From the NCBI RefSeq assembly GCF_003841465.1, contig NZ_REFZ01000002.1:124001-188000 (forward strand): a stretch of DNA of 64,000 nucleotides, given 5' to 3'. Source of the stretch: Natrarchaeobius oligotrophus (GTDB lineage Archaea; Halobacteriota; Halobacteria; Halobacteriales; Natrialbaceae). Positions 17,956 to 26,468 of the stretch are shown piece after piece (position 1 is the stretch's first letter; every line of letters starts with the position of its first letter). The notes under the pieces were generated by a model. That model was not told where the DNA came from and ran no database searches. It was given only the letters and a program-made list of their open reading frames with translations. The position numbers and the translations under genes are program-made.

Positions 17956-18534
17956 TCACCGTTCTTCGAGCGAAATCTCGTTCGAGTCCGCCACGCTGCC
18001 GAACTTCGCGTCGATACGCTCGAGGCTTCGTTCGTGGGCGATCGGATCCGCCGAGGCGGTGCAGTCCGAGAGTACGGTGATGCGGTAATCGCGGTCGTAC
18101 GCCGAACGGACGGTCGACTCGACGCAGACGTCGGTCGCGATCCCGCCGACGAGCAGTCGCGAGACGTCGTTGCTCGAGAGATACACCTCGAGATCGGTTC
18201 CGTAGAACGCGTCGTAGCGGTGTTTGGTGACGACGACGTCGTCCTCGCGGACGTCGAGCGCCGAGTCGAACGCCGCGCCGTCGCTTCCAGGCGCGCACGG
18301 GAGCGGTCCGTCGCCGTACTTGTCCGACCAGACGGGCGACGTCGCCCGGTCGTCGTGAACCACCCTGACGAAGATCGGTCGTCGCCCGGTCTCCCGATAG
18401 CGCTCCAGCAACTCGTTCGCGGATTCGATGCGCTCCTCGATCGTCCCCGCCTCCGTCTCGGGAACGTAGCCGTGATCGGGGTCACAGAACTGCGCCTGCA
18501 CGTCGATCAGTACCAGCGCCGGATCGGCGATCAT
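17956..18534 (-). CDS. Isochorismatase-family cysteine hydrolase
   Basis: A 192-residue alpha/beta hydrolase of the isochorismatase/nicotinamidase superfamily. The catalytic triad is complete: D11 in VLIDVQAQF, K104 in VVVTKHRYDAF and C137 in GGIATDVCVES, where the preceding residues form the usual cis-peptide. Having a cysteine nucleophile points to amidase activity (N-carbamoyl or nicotinamide-like amides) rather than isochorismate cleavage. It starts at ATG 18534 and diverges from the carboxymuconolactone-decarboxylase-like gene. The amide substrate is not evident. Confidence 0.88.
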   Translation of the reverse strand: MIADPALVLIDVQAQFCDPDHGYVPETEAGTIEERIESANELLERYRETGRRPIFVRVVHDDRATSPVWSDKYGDGPLPCAPGSDGAAFDSALDVREDDVVVTKHRYDAFYGTDLEVYLSSNDVSRLLVGGIATDVCVESTVRSAYDRDYRITVLSDCTASADPIAHERSLERIDAKFGSVADSNEISLEER

Positions 18535-18805
18535 GGCAGTTGATTGCGTCTCGACTACGTATAGTTGTACCGCTGATGGAGTCGATCGGATCTCCCGTTC
18601 GGCGGACTACGGCGTTCCTCGGTTCGGTCCCTCGAGGCGGAACCATTACAAGAAGATGCTGTGATGTCACCACATGGCACGAGTCGAGCTGTGAGATCCA
18701 AAACAGTCCGACGACCCGGACGTCAGATCCTGGGCGTCGAAGGTATCCAATCACGACGGAGAAGTCGGCGCGCACTTCCGGTCCGAGACGTCGTTCCCGG
18801 AGGTG

Positions 18806-19258
18806 ATGATGCCGGTGTACGACGCACGCGTCGCGATCGCGCGCCACCGCGAAATCGGCCCGGAACTGTTTACGAAGATCGCGATCGCGGTATCGATGGC
18901 CAACGAGTGTCGGTACTGCACCGGCGCGTACGCCTCGTTGTTGAGCGGTCGTCTGGGCGACGACGAGGCCGTTCGCGAGTTCCAGACGTCGCTCGCGCGC
19001 GGCGACCTCTCGGGACGGGAGGCTGACTTCGTCGACTTCGCCCTGACGCTACTCGAGGATCCCCACGAGCTGACCGACGAGGACTTCGCCTCGCTTCGCG
19101 ACGCGTACGGGCTGACGGACAGGGGCTTCGTCGGGTTGTTCTACGCCGTAAACATCGTCTCGGGATACAACCGCATCACGATCGGGTTCGATCTCGAGTA
19201 CGATCACTCGTATCCGAAGCGGTGGGCCGATCCGGACGCCCACGAGTGGCAACGGTAG
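18806..19258 (+). CDS. Carboxymuconolactone decarboxylase/AhpD-like protein, amino end interrupted by an in-frame TGA
   Basis: The helical CMD core is intact from here, with the redox motif CRYC followed by TGAY (MANECRYCTGAYAS). AhpD-like CxxC proteins reduce peroxides or take part in thiol-disulfide exchange; CMD enzymes decarboxylate a lactone in beta-ketoadipate pathways. The frame is open and protein-like further upstream: an ATG at 18674 reads MARVEL, then TGA at 18692-18694, then DPKQSDDPDVRSWASK and on into this frame. That looks like a nonsense change (for example CGA to TGA) at codon 7. The short form may still be made from the GTG/ATG at 18803-18809, or the locus may be a young pseudogene. 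Confidence 0.7.
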   Translation: MMPVYDARVAIARHREIGPELFTKIAIAVSMANECRYCTGAYASLLSGRLGDDEAVREFQTSLARGDLSGREADFVDFALTLLEDPHELTDEDFASLRDAYGLTDRGFVGLFYAVNIVSGYNRITIGFDLEYDHSYPKRWADPDAHEWQR

Positions 19259-19347
19259 TCTCGGCGGCAGTCTTGGATGGGGACGACCGCTATCGGTAAC
19301 GCGATCGAAAACTCACCGTGGTAGACGTTTCGGGGTCCGTACCCGCG

Positions 19348-20904
19348 TTACTCGCTAAAGCGCTCCCTGAGCGCGGCGTAGTCGATCTTGCTCGTCCCCG
19401 TCTTGGGTAACTCGTCGACGAACCGAACCAGCCGCGGCTGCTGGTAGTCCGCCAGGTCGGGCGACTCCGCACAGAAGGACTTCACGTCCTCCTCCGTCAA
19501 CGACTCGTCTCGGGGGACGACGATCGCGGTCACCGTCTCACCCCACGTCTCGTGTGGGACGCCGATGACCGCCGAATCCGCAGCCGCCTCCCAGGAACCG
19601 AGCACCTCGTTTACCTTCTCGGGGTAGATGTTGATCCCGCCGCTGATGATCATGTTGTCGTGGCGGCCACGCAGGTACAACAGCCGGTCTTCGCCGACGT
19701 AGCCGAGGTCGCCCGTAAAGAGCCAGCCGTCCTCGTGGAACGTCGCCCGCGTTCGCTCCGGATCGTTCCAGATCTCCTCCGCCACCGACGGTCCGCGGAT
19801 GATGATCTCGCCCGTTTCCCCGCGGTCGACCGCCGCGCTCGGATCTCGACTGCCGGGTTCGATGACCCGCACTTCGGTGTCCGGGACGGGGTAGCCCACG
19901 CTGTCGAGCGTGTCTTCGTCGACGTCCTCCGGAAAGAGCGTCATCGAGGACGACATCGTCTCGGTCGTGCCGTACATCGTACAGATGTTCGGCGTGATCC
20001 GTTCTTTGATCCGCGCGAACAGTCCCGGATCGAGCGGCTCACCCGAGTAGCCGGCCGTTTCGACCGATTCGAGGTCGTACTGCTCGAGGTCCTGGCTGAG
20101 AATCCGTTTCCAGATGGTCGGGACCAGGATCAGCGACGTGATCTCTTCGGCGTCGATCGCCTCGAGGATCTCGACCGGGTCCGACTGCTGGAGATAGACG
20201 ACGGTTGCGCCCGCGTTGACGTGTGGGAACGTCGTGTTCGCCCAGGCGATGAACGACGGCGTGTTCGTCTTGAGCGTTCGGTCGCTCGGGCCGATCTGTT
20301 TCTTGTAAAACGCGAGGTGCGTGCTCTCGACGATGTTTTCGTGGGTGTGGACGACCGGCTTCGGGACGCCCGTCGTGCCGGACGAGAAGTTGATGAAGGC
20401 CCGATCGGACGGGGCGATCTCGGGTAGGTCGCGGGCGGGCGTCTCGAGGAGGTCGGTGTACCGCTTCGCGAACGTCGGCGCCTCCCCCAGCTGATCGAGG
20501 ACGATCGACTCCGCAATCGTGGACGACCCCTCGAGCACGACCTCCGCCGTCTCGCGCAACTGTGGCTGGAAGACGAGCGCGGTCGGCGAGACCGACTCCG
20601 TCATCGCCTGGATCGTCGCGGGCGACTCGCGGAAGTGGATCGTCGCCGGAATCGCTCCGGCGCGCAACGCGCCGAAGTACGCGACGGCGTGTTCGACGAC
20701 GCTCCGATTGAGAAAGACGATCCGATCTCCCGGTTCGATTCCCAGCTCGCGGAGACCGTACGCGAACCGGCGGCTCTCTTCTTCGAGTTCGCCGTACGTG
20801 TAGGCTCGTCGCTCGTCCCGTTCCCCCTGAACCAGCGCTTCGCGTTCCGGATACCACGTCGCCCCGTGGACCAGCGAGTCGATAATCGTCGATCGCGTTC
20901 CCAT
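19348..20904 (-). CDS. AMP-dependent acyl-CoA synthetase/ligase
   Basis: A 518-residue ANL-superfamily enzyme that activates a carboxylic acid to an acyl-CoA through an adenylate. The P-loop is INFSSGTTGVPKPVVHTH, followed by CTMYGTTE, LFTGDLGYV, and RGRHDNMIISGGINIYP at the hinge. The catalytic lysine of the C-terminal domain is in KTGTSKIDYAALRE. The upstream open frame lacks family features; ATG 20904 (MGTRSTIIDSL) is the proper start. It diverges from the hydratase/lyase gene at 21118, and the pair suggests a hydroxycinnamate-CoA route. Acid specificity cannot be read directly. Confidence 0.9.
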   Translation of the reverse strand: MGTRSTIIDSLVHGATWYPEREALVQGERDERRAYTYGELEEESRRFAYGLRELGIEPGDRIVFLNRSVVEHAVAYFGALRAGAIPATIHFRESPATIQAMTESVSPTALVFQPQLRETAEVVLEGSSTIAESIVLDQLGEAPTFAKRYTDLLETPARDLPEIAPSDRAFINFSSGTTGVPKPVVHTHENIVESTHLAFYKKQIGPSDRTLKTNTPSFIAWANTTFPHVNAGATVVYLQQSDPVEILEAIDAEEITSLILVPTIWKRILSQDLEQYDLESVETAGYSGEPLDPGLFARIKERITPNICTMYGTTETMSSSMTLFPEDVDEDTLDSVGYPVPDTEVRVIEPGSRDPSAAVDRGETGEIIIRGPSVAEEIWNDPERTRATFHEDGWLFTGDLGYVGEDRLLYLRGRHDNMIISGGINIYPEKVNEVLGSWEAAADSAVIGVPHETWGETVTAIVVPRDESLTEEDVKSFCAESPDLADYQQPRLVRFVDELPKTGTSKIDYAALRERFSE

Positions 20905-21117
20905 GGCCGGTCTATTACGGTCGGGGTACAACACTGTTTTGTCTGTCCGGTGAGGGAACTCCTGGTCTACTCGCCGAAGATACTCTCGATCACGAGATTC
21001 TGTGGCTCTATCGACACGTCGACAGGCATCGACGACAGCGATCGGTCGTTCCGCGTTCGGCAGCTCTCCCACAATCGGTAGTTATAGATGGATTCGGGTT
21101 CCTCCAGCAAGTAGACC

Positions 21118-21939
21118 ATGCAGTATGAGTACATCGAACTAATTGTCGAGGAAAACGTGGGGCGGCTCACGCTCGACCGACCCGAAAAGCGCAACGCGAT
21201 CGTCCCGGAACTCGCCCTCGAGGTGACCGACGCCCTAGAGCGGATCGAAGACGACGTGCGCGCCGTCGTTCTCGAGGGGAAGGGATCGGCGTTCTGTGCG
21301 GGTATGGACCTCGAAAAACGGTTCTACGAGACCCGCCAAGAAGGTCCCAGGGCGTTTTACGAGGCGGGACGGAAGACGGGGACCATGTTCACGACGCTGT
21401 TCGATTACAACCGACCCGTGGTGGCGAAGATCGACGGCTGGACGTTCGGTGCGGGCTACTGTCTACAGGCGGTCTGTGACTTCGCGATCACGACCGAGGA
21501 GTCGGTGTTCGGGCTCTCCGAGATCAACTTCGGCATCATTCCCGGCGGCGGCGCGATGTGGGCGGCGGTCAACACGATGAACCGTCGGAAGGCGCTGTAC
21601 TACACCTCGACCGGCGAGTCGTTCACCGGTGCCGAAGCCGAGGAGATCGGCGCCGTGACCGAGGCCGTTCCCGAGGACGACCTCGACGATGCCGTCGAGA
21701 ATCTGGTCAACTCGCTCGTCGAAAAGAACCCCGTCGCCATGCAGTTCAACACCGCCGTGCTCGAGCGCGTGCGGTACATGGACTTCCACGAGGCGCTCGA
21801 CTACGAGCGCGGCAAGAGCGAGGAGATGAAGTACTACCAGCAGGACGAGTGGGTGGACGAGGGGATCGGCCAGTTCAAAGAGCGCGAGTACAAGCCGGGA
21901 CTCGAGGCCTACGACGAACAGTCCGAGGAGTCCTCGTAG
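21118..21939 (+). CDS. Enoyl-CoA hydratase/isomerase family, p-hydroxycinnamoyl-CoA hydratase/lyase-like
   Basis: A 273-residue crotonase-fold protein. The oxyanion loop is AFCAGMDLEKRFY, and the active-site segment VFGLSEINFGIIPGGG, with E135, closely follows the hydratase/lyase (HCHL, feruloyl-CoA) pattern rather than that of beta-oxidation hydratases. ALYYTSTGESFTG and LVEKNPVAMQ also match that subgroup. HCHL hydrates feruloyl- or coumaroyl-CoA and cleaves it to the aromatic aldehyde and acetyl-CoA. Next to the acyl-CoA synthetase gene this forms a likely two-step side-chain removal. A TATA box TAGTTATAG lies about 29-37 bases before the ATG. No aldehyde dehydrogenase is nearby, which weakens the assignment a little. 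Confidence 0.82.
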   Translation: MQYEYIELIVEENVGRLTLDRPEKRNAIVPELALEVTDALERIEDDVRAVVLEGKGSAFCAGMDLEKRFYETRQEGPRAFYEAGRKTGTMFTTLFDYNRPVVAKIDGWTFGAGYCLQAVCDFAITTEESVFGLSEINFGIIPGGGAMWAAVNTMNRRKALYYTSTGESFTGAEAEEIGAVTEAVPEDDLDDAVENLVNSLVEKNPVAMQFNTAVLERVRYMDFHEALDYERGKSEEMKYYQQDEWVDEGIGQFKEREYKPGLEAYDEQSEESS

Positions 21940-22063
21940 AACCGCTCGAGGCGTCGTCTGGCCGGCGGCCCCCTCGCTATCGACCGTAAACTACTCGCGT
22001 TCGTTTTGTCGTGCTGGGGCCGAGTCGGAACCAGCGAGGCCGGCTTCACAGAAGAAGTGCGAT

Positions 22064-22141
22064 CGGGTGGCTTACTCGAAGAGCCGCCGGTCGACGAGTT
22101 GACGGGTGGCTTATTCGAGGTACCGCCGGTCGACCAGGTCG
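22064..22141. repeat. Two-copy 39-bp tandem repeat spanning the stop codon of the next gene
   Basis: CGGGTGGCTTACTCGAAGAG... at 22064-22102 recurs as CGGGTGGCTTATTCGAGGTA... at 22103-22141, period 39 bases. The second copy contains the end and stop of the receptor gene (DLVDRRYLE, stop); the first would encode QLVDRRLFE and a second stop. A 13-codon tandem duplication of the gene end is the simplest explanation. Confidence 0.75.
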
Positions 22142-23211
22142 TCCACCTCGACCGTCTCGTCGATGAGACCGGTTCGTTCCGCGAGGTCGATCGAGCGATT
22201 GACTCGGTCGTCCGTGAGCATGTTCGACATGTCCGTCTCCCACATTTCGTCGTTCTGTGCCTCCTCGATGGTCTGTGCCCAGACCTCGACGTCGCCGGAG
22301 TCGTACTCTGGGAAGTCCGCCGGAGAGTCGAATATCATCTCCGCCAGCTCCTCCGGATCGGTCTCGTAGGTTTGTTCGTACGAGTTGGTCAACTCCTCGG
22401 CGATCGTCCGGTACACCTCCTCGTTCTCGTCGAGCCTGTCGTCGGTGGTTACCCACTGGGCGAGCGAGAGAGGCTCTGCGGCGACGTCGTCGTTCGGGTT
22501 GTGGAACCACTGTGCGATGCCGCGCTCTTCGACGTCCACCGCCGCGCTCGCGAACACGGTGGTCGCGACGACCTCCTCTTCTTCCATGGCGGAGATACGG
22601 TTCGGCGTACCTGCGATGTAGCTGATGTCGAACGCCTCCGGATCGCCGAGCTGTGATTCTGCGGTGGCTCGGAGCGTGAGCGCCGAGAACGACTGTGGCG
22701 AGTGCGCCGCGACGGGCGCACCCTCGAGATCGTCCCACGACTCGATGTCTGGCTGTGCGATGATCTGCTGTGAGAACTTCTGGTTTAATTCGAGGAACGA
22801 CGAGATCGGGAATCCTTCCCGGATCGAGTTGATGATCGCCGGCGGGTTGGAGTACCCCAGTTCGACCTCGCCGCTGACGATTCCGGCCACCATCGCGGTG
22901 AAGCCGTTGAACACGACCGGTTCGATCTCAACGCCTCGGTCTTCCATCGCCTCGTTGAATATCGAGTACGTCGGAACGCTGTAGCCCGCCATCGCCGGCG
23001 AGGGATGACCGATGCGGAGCGGATTCGGAAGTTCGCCGTCGCCGTTGCCCGTATCGTCGTCGGCACCTGCCGCGGTTCCGTCGTCGCCGTTGCCGTTCCC
23101 CGTTCCGCCGTTGCCGTTATCGTCTCCCATACAGCCGGCGAGTCCGACCGCAACACCTGCCCCAACTGTCTTGAGAATGGTTCGCCTCCCACTGCCATCG
23201 TTATGTGGCAT
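22111..23211 (-). CDS. ABC transporter substrate-binding lipoprotein (NMT1/SsuA-like), no permease nearby
   Basis: About 366 residues with a Tat signal (GRRTILKTVGAG), a lipobox AGC and a long Gly/Asn/Asp linker (GNGGTGNGNGDDGTAAG) before the binding fold, which begins LRIGHPSPAMAGYS. The fold is that of NMT1/sulfonate receptors; PPAIINSIREG and AHSPQSFSAL are typical ligand-loop segments. It has no ATPase or permease gene beside it, so it may use the ABC system at 8-12 kb. Start ATG 23211 (MPHNDGSGRR) follows a TATA box ATATTTAAAT at about 23235-23244. The gene end is tandemly duplicated. Confidence 0.85.
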   Translation of the reverse strand: MPHNDGSGRRTILKTVGAGVAVGLAGCMGDDNGNGGTGNGNGDDGTAAGADDDTGNGDGELPNPLRIGHPSPAMAGYSVPTYSIFNEAMEDRGVEIEPVVFNGFTAMVAGIVSGEVELGYSNPPAIINSIREGFPISSFLELNQKFSQQIIAQPDIESWDDLEGAPVAAHSPQSFSALTLRATAESQLGDPEAFDISYIAGTPNRISAMEEEEVVATTVFASAAVDVEERGIAQWFHNPNDDVAAEPLSLAQWVTTDDRLDENEEVYRTIAEELTNSYEQTYETDPEELAEMIFDSPADFPEYDSGDVEVWAQTIEEAQNDEMWETDMSNMLTDDRVNRSIDLAERTGLIDETVEVDDLVDRRYLE

Positions 23212-23393
23212 AGTACCACCATTCGCAAGACCCAATTTAAATATTTTGGTCACTATATCAATAGTACCGGAAGAAACGTACCTTCAGGTGGAAGGATTGT
23301 TGTATATAAAAATTCAACCATTCGACTCGAAGTGGTCGATCGTCGATCCACCGCCGGAACGCCGTTTACCGCTCGGCGGGACGAACGACCGTC
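23212..23393 (-). promoter_or_regulatory. AT-rich promoter region of the receptor gene
   Basis: This 182-base gap carries a strong minus-strand TATA element, ACCAAAATATTTAAATTGG (about 23232-23250), placing transcription start close to the ATG at 23211. The stretch 23260-23330 is also AT-rich with GTATATAAAAATTC on the plus strand. No gene seen. Confidence 0.55.
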
Positions 23394-24545
23394 TCAGCTC
23401 AACAGATCGGGCGTGTCGGCGAGTCCGTCGCTCAACACGGCGTCGGCGATGGTATTGCGAAGCATCTCGTCGGTCCCCGCGGCGATCCTCTTCCCACGTA
23501 CCAGTCGATAGAGGTACTCGAGGGGGTGGCCCTGCTGATAGCCGTTCGCACCGTGGATCTGGAGGGCTTCGTCGACGACCGAGTTACACACCTCCGTTGC
23601 GTACAACGCGGCGATCGACGACTCGAGTCGGTCCGGTGGCCGCTCGTTTTCGACGGCACGGACGACCGTGCTGTAAACCATGTTTCGGGCGAGCTGGATC
23701 TGCATCGCCATGTCCGCGAACTTCCATCTGAGCCCCTGGAACTCCGCGATGGGTTGGCCGAACTGTTCGCGCGTCTTTGCGTAGTCGACCGCTTTGTCGA
23801 ACGCACACAGGGAGATTGCGATGCATCCCATCGCCGACGCACAGCGCTCCCAGTTCAGCGCCCGTAGCATGTTCTTGAACGCGCTCTTCCCGCTGACGAC
23901 GACGTGAGACTCCGGAACCGAGACGTCTGTGAACGTAAAGTGCGTCTGCGTTTCGCCGGCCATGTTCGTGTAGTTCGTCTCACGCTCGACGCCGGGCTGG
24001 TCCGTGTCGACCACGACGACGCCCATGTTCGAATCGGGCAGCCTCGTCCAGACGACCAGCGAGTCGGCGCTTTCGCCCTGCGTAATCCAGATTTTCTCGC
24101 CGTTCAGCCGGAACTCGTCGCCGTCTTCCGTCAACTGCGTTCGGATGTTCTGGACGTCGCTGCCGGCCTCCGGCTCGCTGATCGCGACGCTGATGGAGCG
24201 TTCGCCGGCGGTCACTTCGGAGATGTACGTCTCTTTCAGCGACTCCGATCCGAACATCTCGATGACGCGGGGGGCGATCATCGACCGCCGGTAGATGCTC
24301 TGGGCCGTGTCGGGACAGATTCGGCCGATCGCCTCGATCTGCAGACAGACCTCGAACTCCGAGAGCCCGCCGCCGCCCAGTTCGACGGGATAGTTGAGGC
24401 CGATCAGCTCGAGGTCGGCGAGCAGTTCGACGTTCTCCGTCGGCGGTTCGTCGTGCCAGGTGAACGCGCTCGAGGCGAACTCCTGGGTCGCGATCCGACG
24501 ACACTCGGAAAAGATCAGTCGCTGCTCGTCTGTGAGCGAGTACAT
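23394..24545 (-). CDS. Acyl-CoA dehydrogenase family protein
   Basis: A 383-residue flavoprotein with the three ACAD domains: helical start (MYSLTDEQRLIFSECRR), the middle FAD/substrate barrel (SISEPEAGSDVQNIRTQ, GEKIWITQGESADSL) and the helical C-terminal domain (REQFGQPIAEFQ, IHGANGYQQGHPLEYLYR). It should oxidise an acyl-CoA at C2-C3 and pass electrons to ETF. In the usual EGT-x-E-I segment the glutamate that serves as base in short- and medium-chain enzymes is alanine (IAAGTDEMLRN), so another residue must act or the substrate differs. Start ATG 24545 is preferred over the frame start eight codons earlier. It fits CoA-thioester catabolism next door. Confidence 0.88.
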   Translation of the reverse strand: MYSLTDEQRLIFSECRRIATQEFASSAFTWHDEPPTENVELLADLELIGLNYPVELGGGGLSEFEVCLQIEAIGRICPDTAQSIYRRSMIAPRVIEMFGSESLKETYISEVTAGERSISVAISEPEAGSDVQNIRTQLTEDGDEFRLNGEKIWITQGESADSLVVWTRLPDSNMGVVVVDTDQPGVERETNYTNMAGETQTHFTFTDVSVPESHVVVSGKSAFKNMLRALNWERCASAMGCIAISLCAFDKAVDYAKTREQFGQPIAEFQGLRWKFADMAMQIQLARNMVYSTVVRAVENERPPDRLESSIAALYATEVCNSVVDEALQIHGANGYQQGHPLEYLYRLVRGKRIAAGTDEMLRNTIADAVLSDGLADTPDLLS

Positions 24546-25081
24546 GATTGCTTCTCTTGTGAAGATCACTTAAGAGTGTGGGAAGGGGTCGGACGCCACT
24601 CTCGCGGACGACAACTCTCGACGACGCGCTGTGTTCCCCCACGTGAAATCGTCGGCGGCCGTCGTGGGTTCGCGCTTTGGCTGTCCCGCGCCGCGGGGCT
24701 CGCACTCTCCGGCGATCGGCCCCGCATTTGTGAGGATGGCTTCTTTGCGATCGCCGGTCGGTTTCGACACTCGATCGCAATTGCGGTGTGGACACAAACT
24801 ACGATATCGTCAAACATACGCACACAATTTTACAGTTGTATGTGAGTAAACGAGTGAAATATACCAGTAAAATAACACAGTGTTCAATCATGGGGTAGAG
24901 CGTAGACCACTCACTGTACACACACTAAGGATGTGTATCAAATGGGCCGCGGCACGTCGCCGCGGACGACGCCACTGCCTCGTCCGATCGACGCTCGCTC
25001 ATCTGGGGAACGCACCGAGTGGCCGTCCGGATGGAGGGCCAAACACTTAATACCGTCCTCGCGGCCATAGGTAGACGAGAG
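24546..25081. other. 536-base divergent gap, AT-rich in the middle, no gene recognised
   Basis: Between the acyl-CoA dehydrogenase (minus) and the PduS-like gene (plus). The GC-rich left part is open in several frames that look like chance. The middle (about 24790-24940) is unusually AT-rich, with inverted elements ACATAC...GTATGT (about 24814-24843) and TACACA...TGTGTA (24917-24937). A TATA-like AACACTTAATACC lies about 40-50 bases before the ATG at 25082. Confidence 0.5.
24917..24937. promoter_or_regulatory. Inverted repeat TACACA-N9-TGTGTA
   Basis: TACACACACTAAGGATGTGTA has perfect 6-base arms around 9 bases. Its core ACT-A/T-AGG and left arm match the repeat at 1797-1815. The two sites flank different transport or electron-transfer genes of the same catabolic region, so a common regulator is possible. 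The repeat is seen; the role is inferred. Confidence 0.45.
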
Positions 25082-26179
25082 ATGGCAGTTAATACCACGT
25101 TCGAGTTGGATCCGCAATCGATTTCGGAGCGGCTGTACGACGCTGGGGTTGCCGGCGCTGGTGGTGCGGGCTTTCCGTCGGGTGCGAAGTGGGAGAAACT
25201 CGACGACGTTCACTCGTTGCTGGTCAACCACCAGGAGAGCGAGCCGAACTACTACTCCGACGTCTGGCTCGCGGACGACCGCGCCGAGGAGTTCGCAGCG
25301 TTCTTCGAGGCGATGATCGAGGAGGGGCTGTTCGATCGGATAGTCGTCGGCACGAAACAGAAGTATCGCGACGAGTGGACGACCGAGTTCGAGGCGGCCT
25401 GCGACGCAGCCGTCTATCACGAGGACGACCTTCCGGCGGATCTCGACGACGAGGAGGGAATCGTCTTCGCCTACACCGGCGAGACGTACGATTTCAGCGA
25501 AGAGCAAGTGCTCTTGATGATCACCGCCGGCGAACGGATCGGACGCGACCTACCCACGGATCACGGCTGGCTCGTTCACAACACCGAGACGCTGTGGAAC
25601 GTCCGAAACGCGCTGGCCGACGAAACGCCGGTTACCCGAAAGTACGTCCACGTCGACGGCGACACGCCGGTTCACCGCTGTCTCGAGGTCCCCCTGGGAA
25701 CGACGGCTGCAGATCTGCTCGAGGCGGCCGACCTCCCGCCGGACGAGTTGCCCGACGACGCCGTCCTCCTAGATGGGGGCCCGGGCTGGAGTTACGCCAT
25801 CGACGAGGACCCCCGCGCGTTCGGAACCAGAAAGCGAACGAACGCTGTGATGGTCCTCGACGAAGCGACCGTCGAGGAGCACACCGAGCAGGAAGACCGA
25901 GTCAACGTCCTCGAAGAACGCGACTGGTACGCCCGCGAGCACGAGACGGAGCCGACGACGCTCGAACCCGAGTCGGTTCGGATTCCGCTGATCACGAACG
26001 CGGCGTACGACGGCCTGGTAACTCCGGGCGATCCGACCGTCGAACCGGGCGATAGCGTCTCGAGGGGCGACGTCGTGGCCGAGCGGACGGACGGATCCAT
26101 TTCGAACAACCACCACGCGTCGATCGACGGCGTCGTGTCCGAGGTGACCGAGACGCACGTCGTGCTCGAGTCCGAGTGA
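25082..26179 (+). CDS. PduS/RnfC-like flavin and SLBB protein without iron-sulfur cysteines
   Basis: A 365-residue protein that begins with the NuoF/RnfC/PduS nucleotide and FMN motif (GVAGAGGAGFPSGAKW, residues 22-37). An SLBB-like region follows (VPLGTTAADLLEAADLP), and the C-terminal barrel-sandwich element is VEPGDSVSRGDVVAE. This order matches PduS cobalamin reductases, yet the two [4Fe-4S] ferredoxin motifs between SLBB and the barrel are absent: the whole protein has only two cysteines. It may pass electrons from NAD(P)H through flavin to a partner, perhaps the acyl-CoA dehydrogenase or flavoprotein systems nearby. Start ATG 25082 is preferred over the frame start 21 codons earlier. 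Confidence 0.75.
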   Translation: MAVNTTFELDPQSISERLYDAGVAGAGGAGFPSGAKWEKLDDVHSLLVNHQESEPNYYSDVWLADDRAEEFAAFFEAMIEEGLFDRIVVGTKQKYRDEWTTEFEAACDAAVYHEDDLPADLDDEEGIVFAYTGETYDFSEEQVLLMITAGERIGRDLPTDHGWLVHNTETLWNVRNALADETPVTRKYVHVDGDTPVHRCLEVPLGTTAADLLEAADLPPDELPDDAVLLDGGPGWSYAIDEDPRAFGTRKRTNAVMVLDEATVEEHTEQEDRVNVLEERDWYAREHETEPTTLEPESVRIPLITNAAYDGLVTPGDPTVEPGDSVSRGDVVAERTDGSISNNHHASIDGVVSEVTETHVVLESE

Positions 26180-26468
26180 TCCACCGCCGGACCCGGACGT
26201 CGATGCCGTGATCTCCGGGAGTGCCAATCGGATCGCTCGTCGTAAACGGGGGGTTTCGTGTGACCTCGGATGCCGGAAGGCCCGAAACTCGTCGACACCT
26301 TCCGCTGAAACCAGCCCCCAACGGACGTTCGTCACCTTGTTCACCCGGGAAACCTCGTGCGGACCGTTACGAACGGGGAAAGCGACTGCCGCCGGCACCG
26401 TTCACGCGTGGAATACTCATAAATGATGCATGTTATTATATACCATGAGGCCTTATTCTCCGCTGTAC

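Noticed and set aside
18692-18694. Selenocysteine or other recoding of the TGA in the CMD-like gene
   Set aside because: No selenoprotein context, no cysteine expected at that residue, and haloarchaea are not known to use it.
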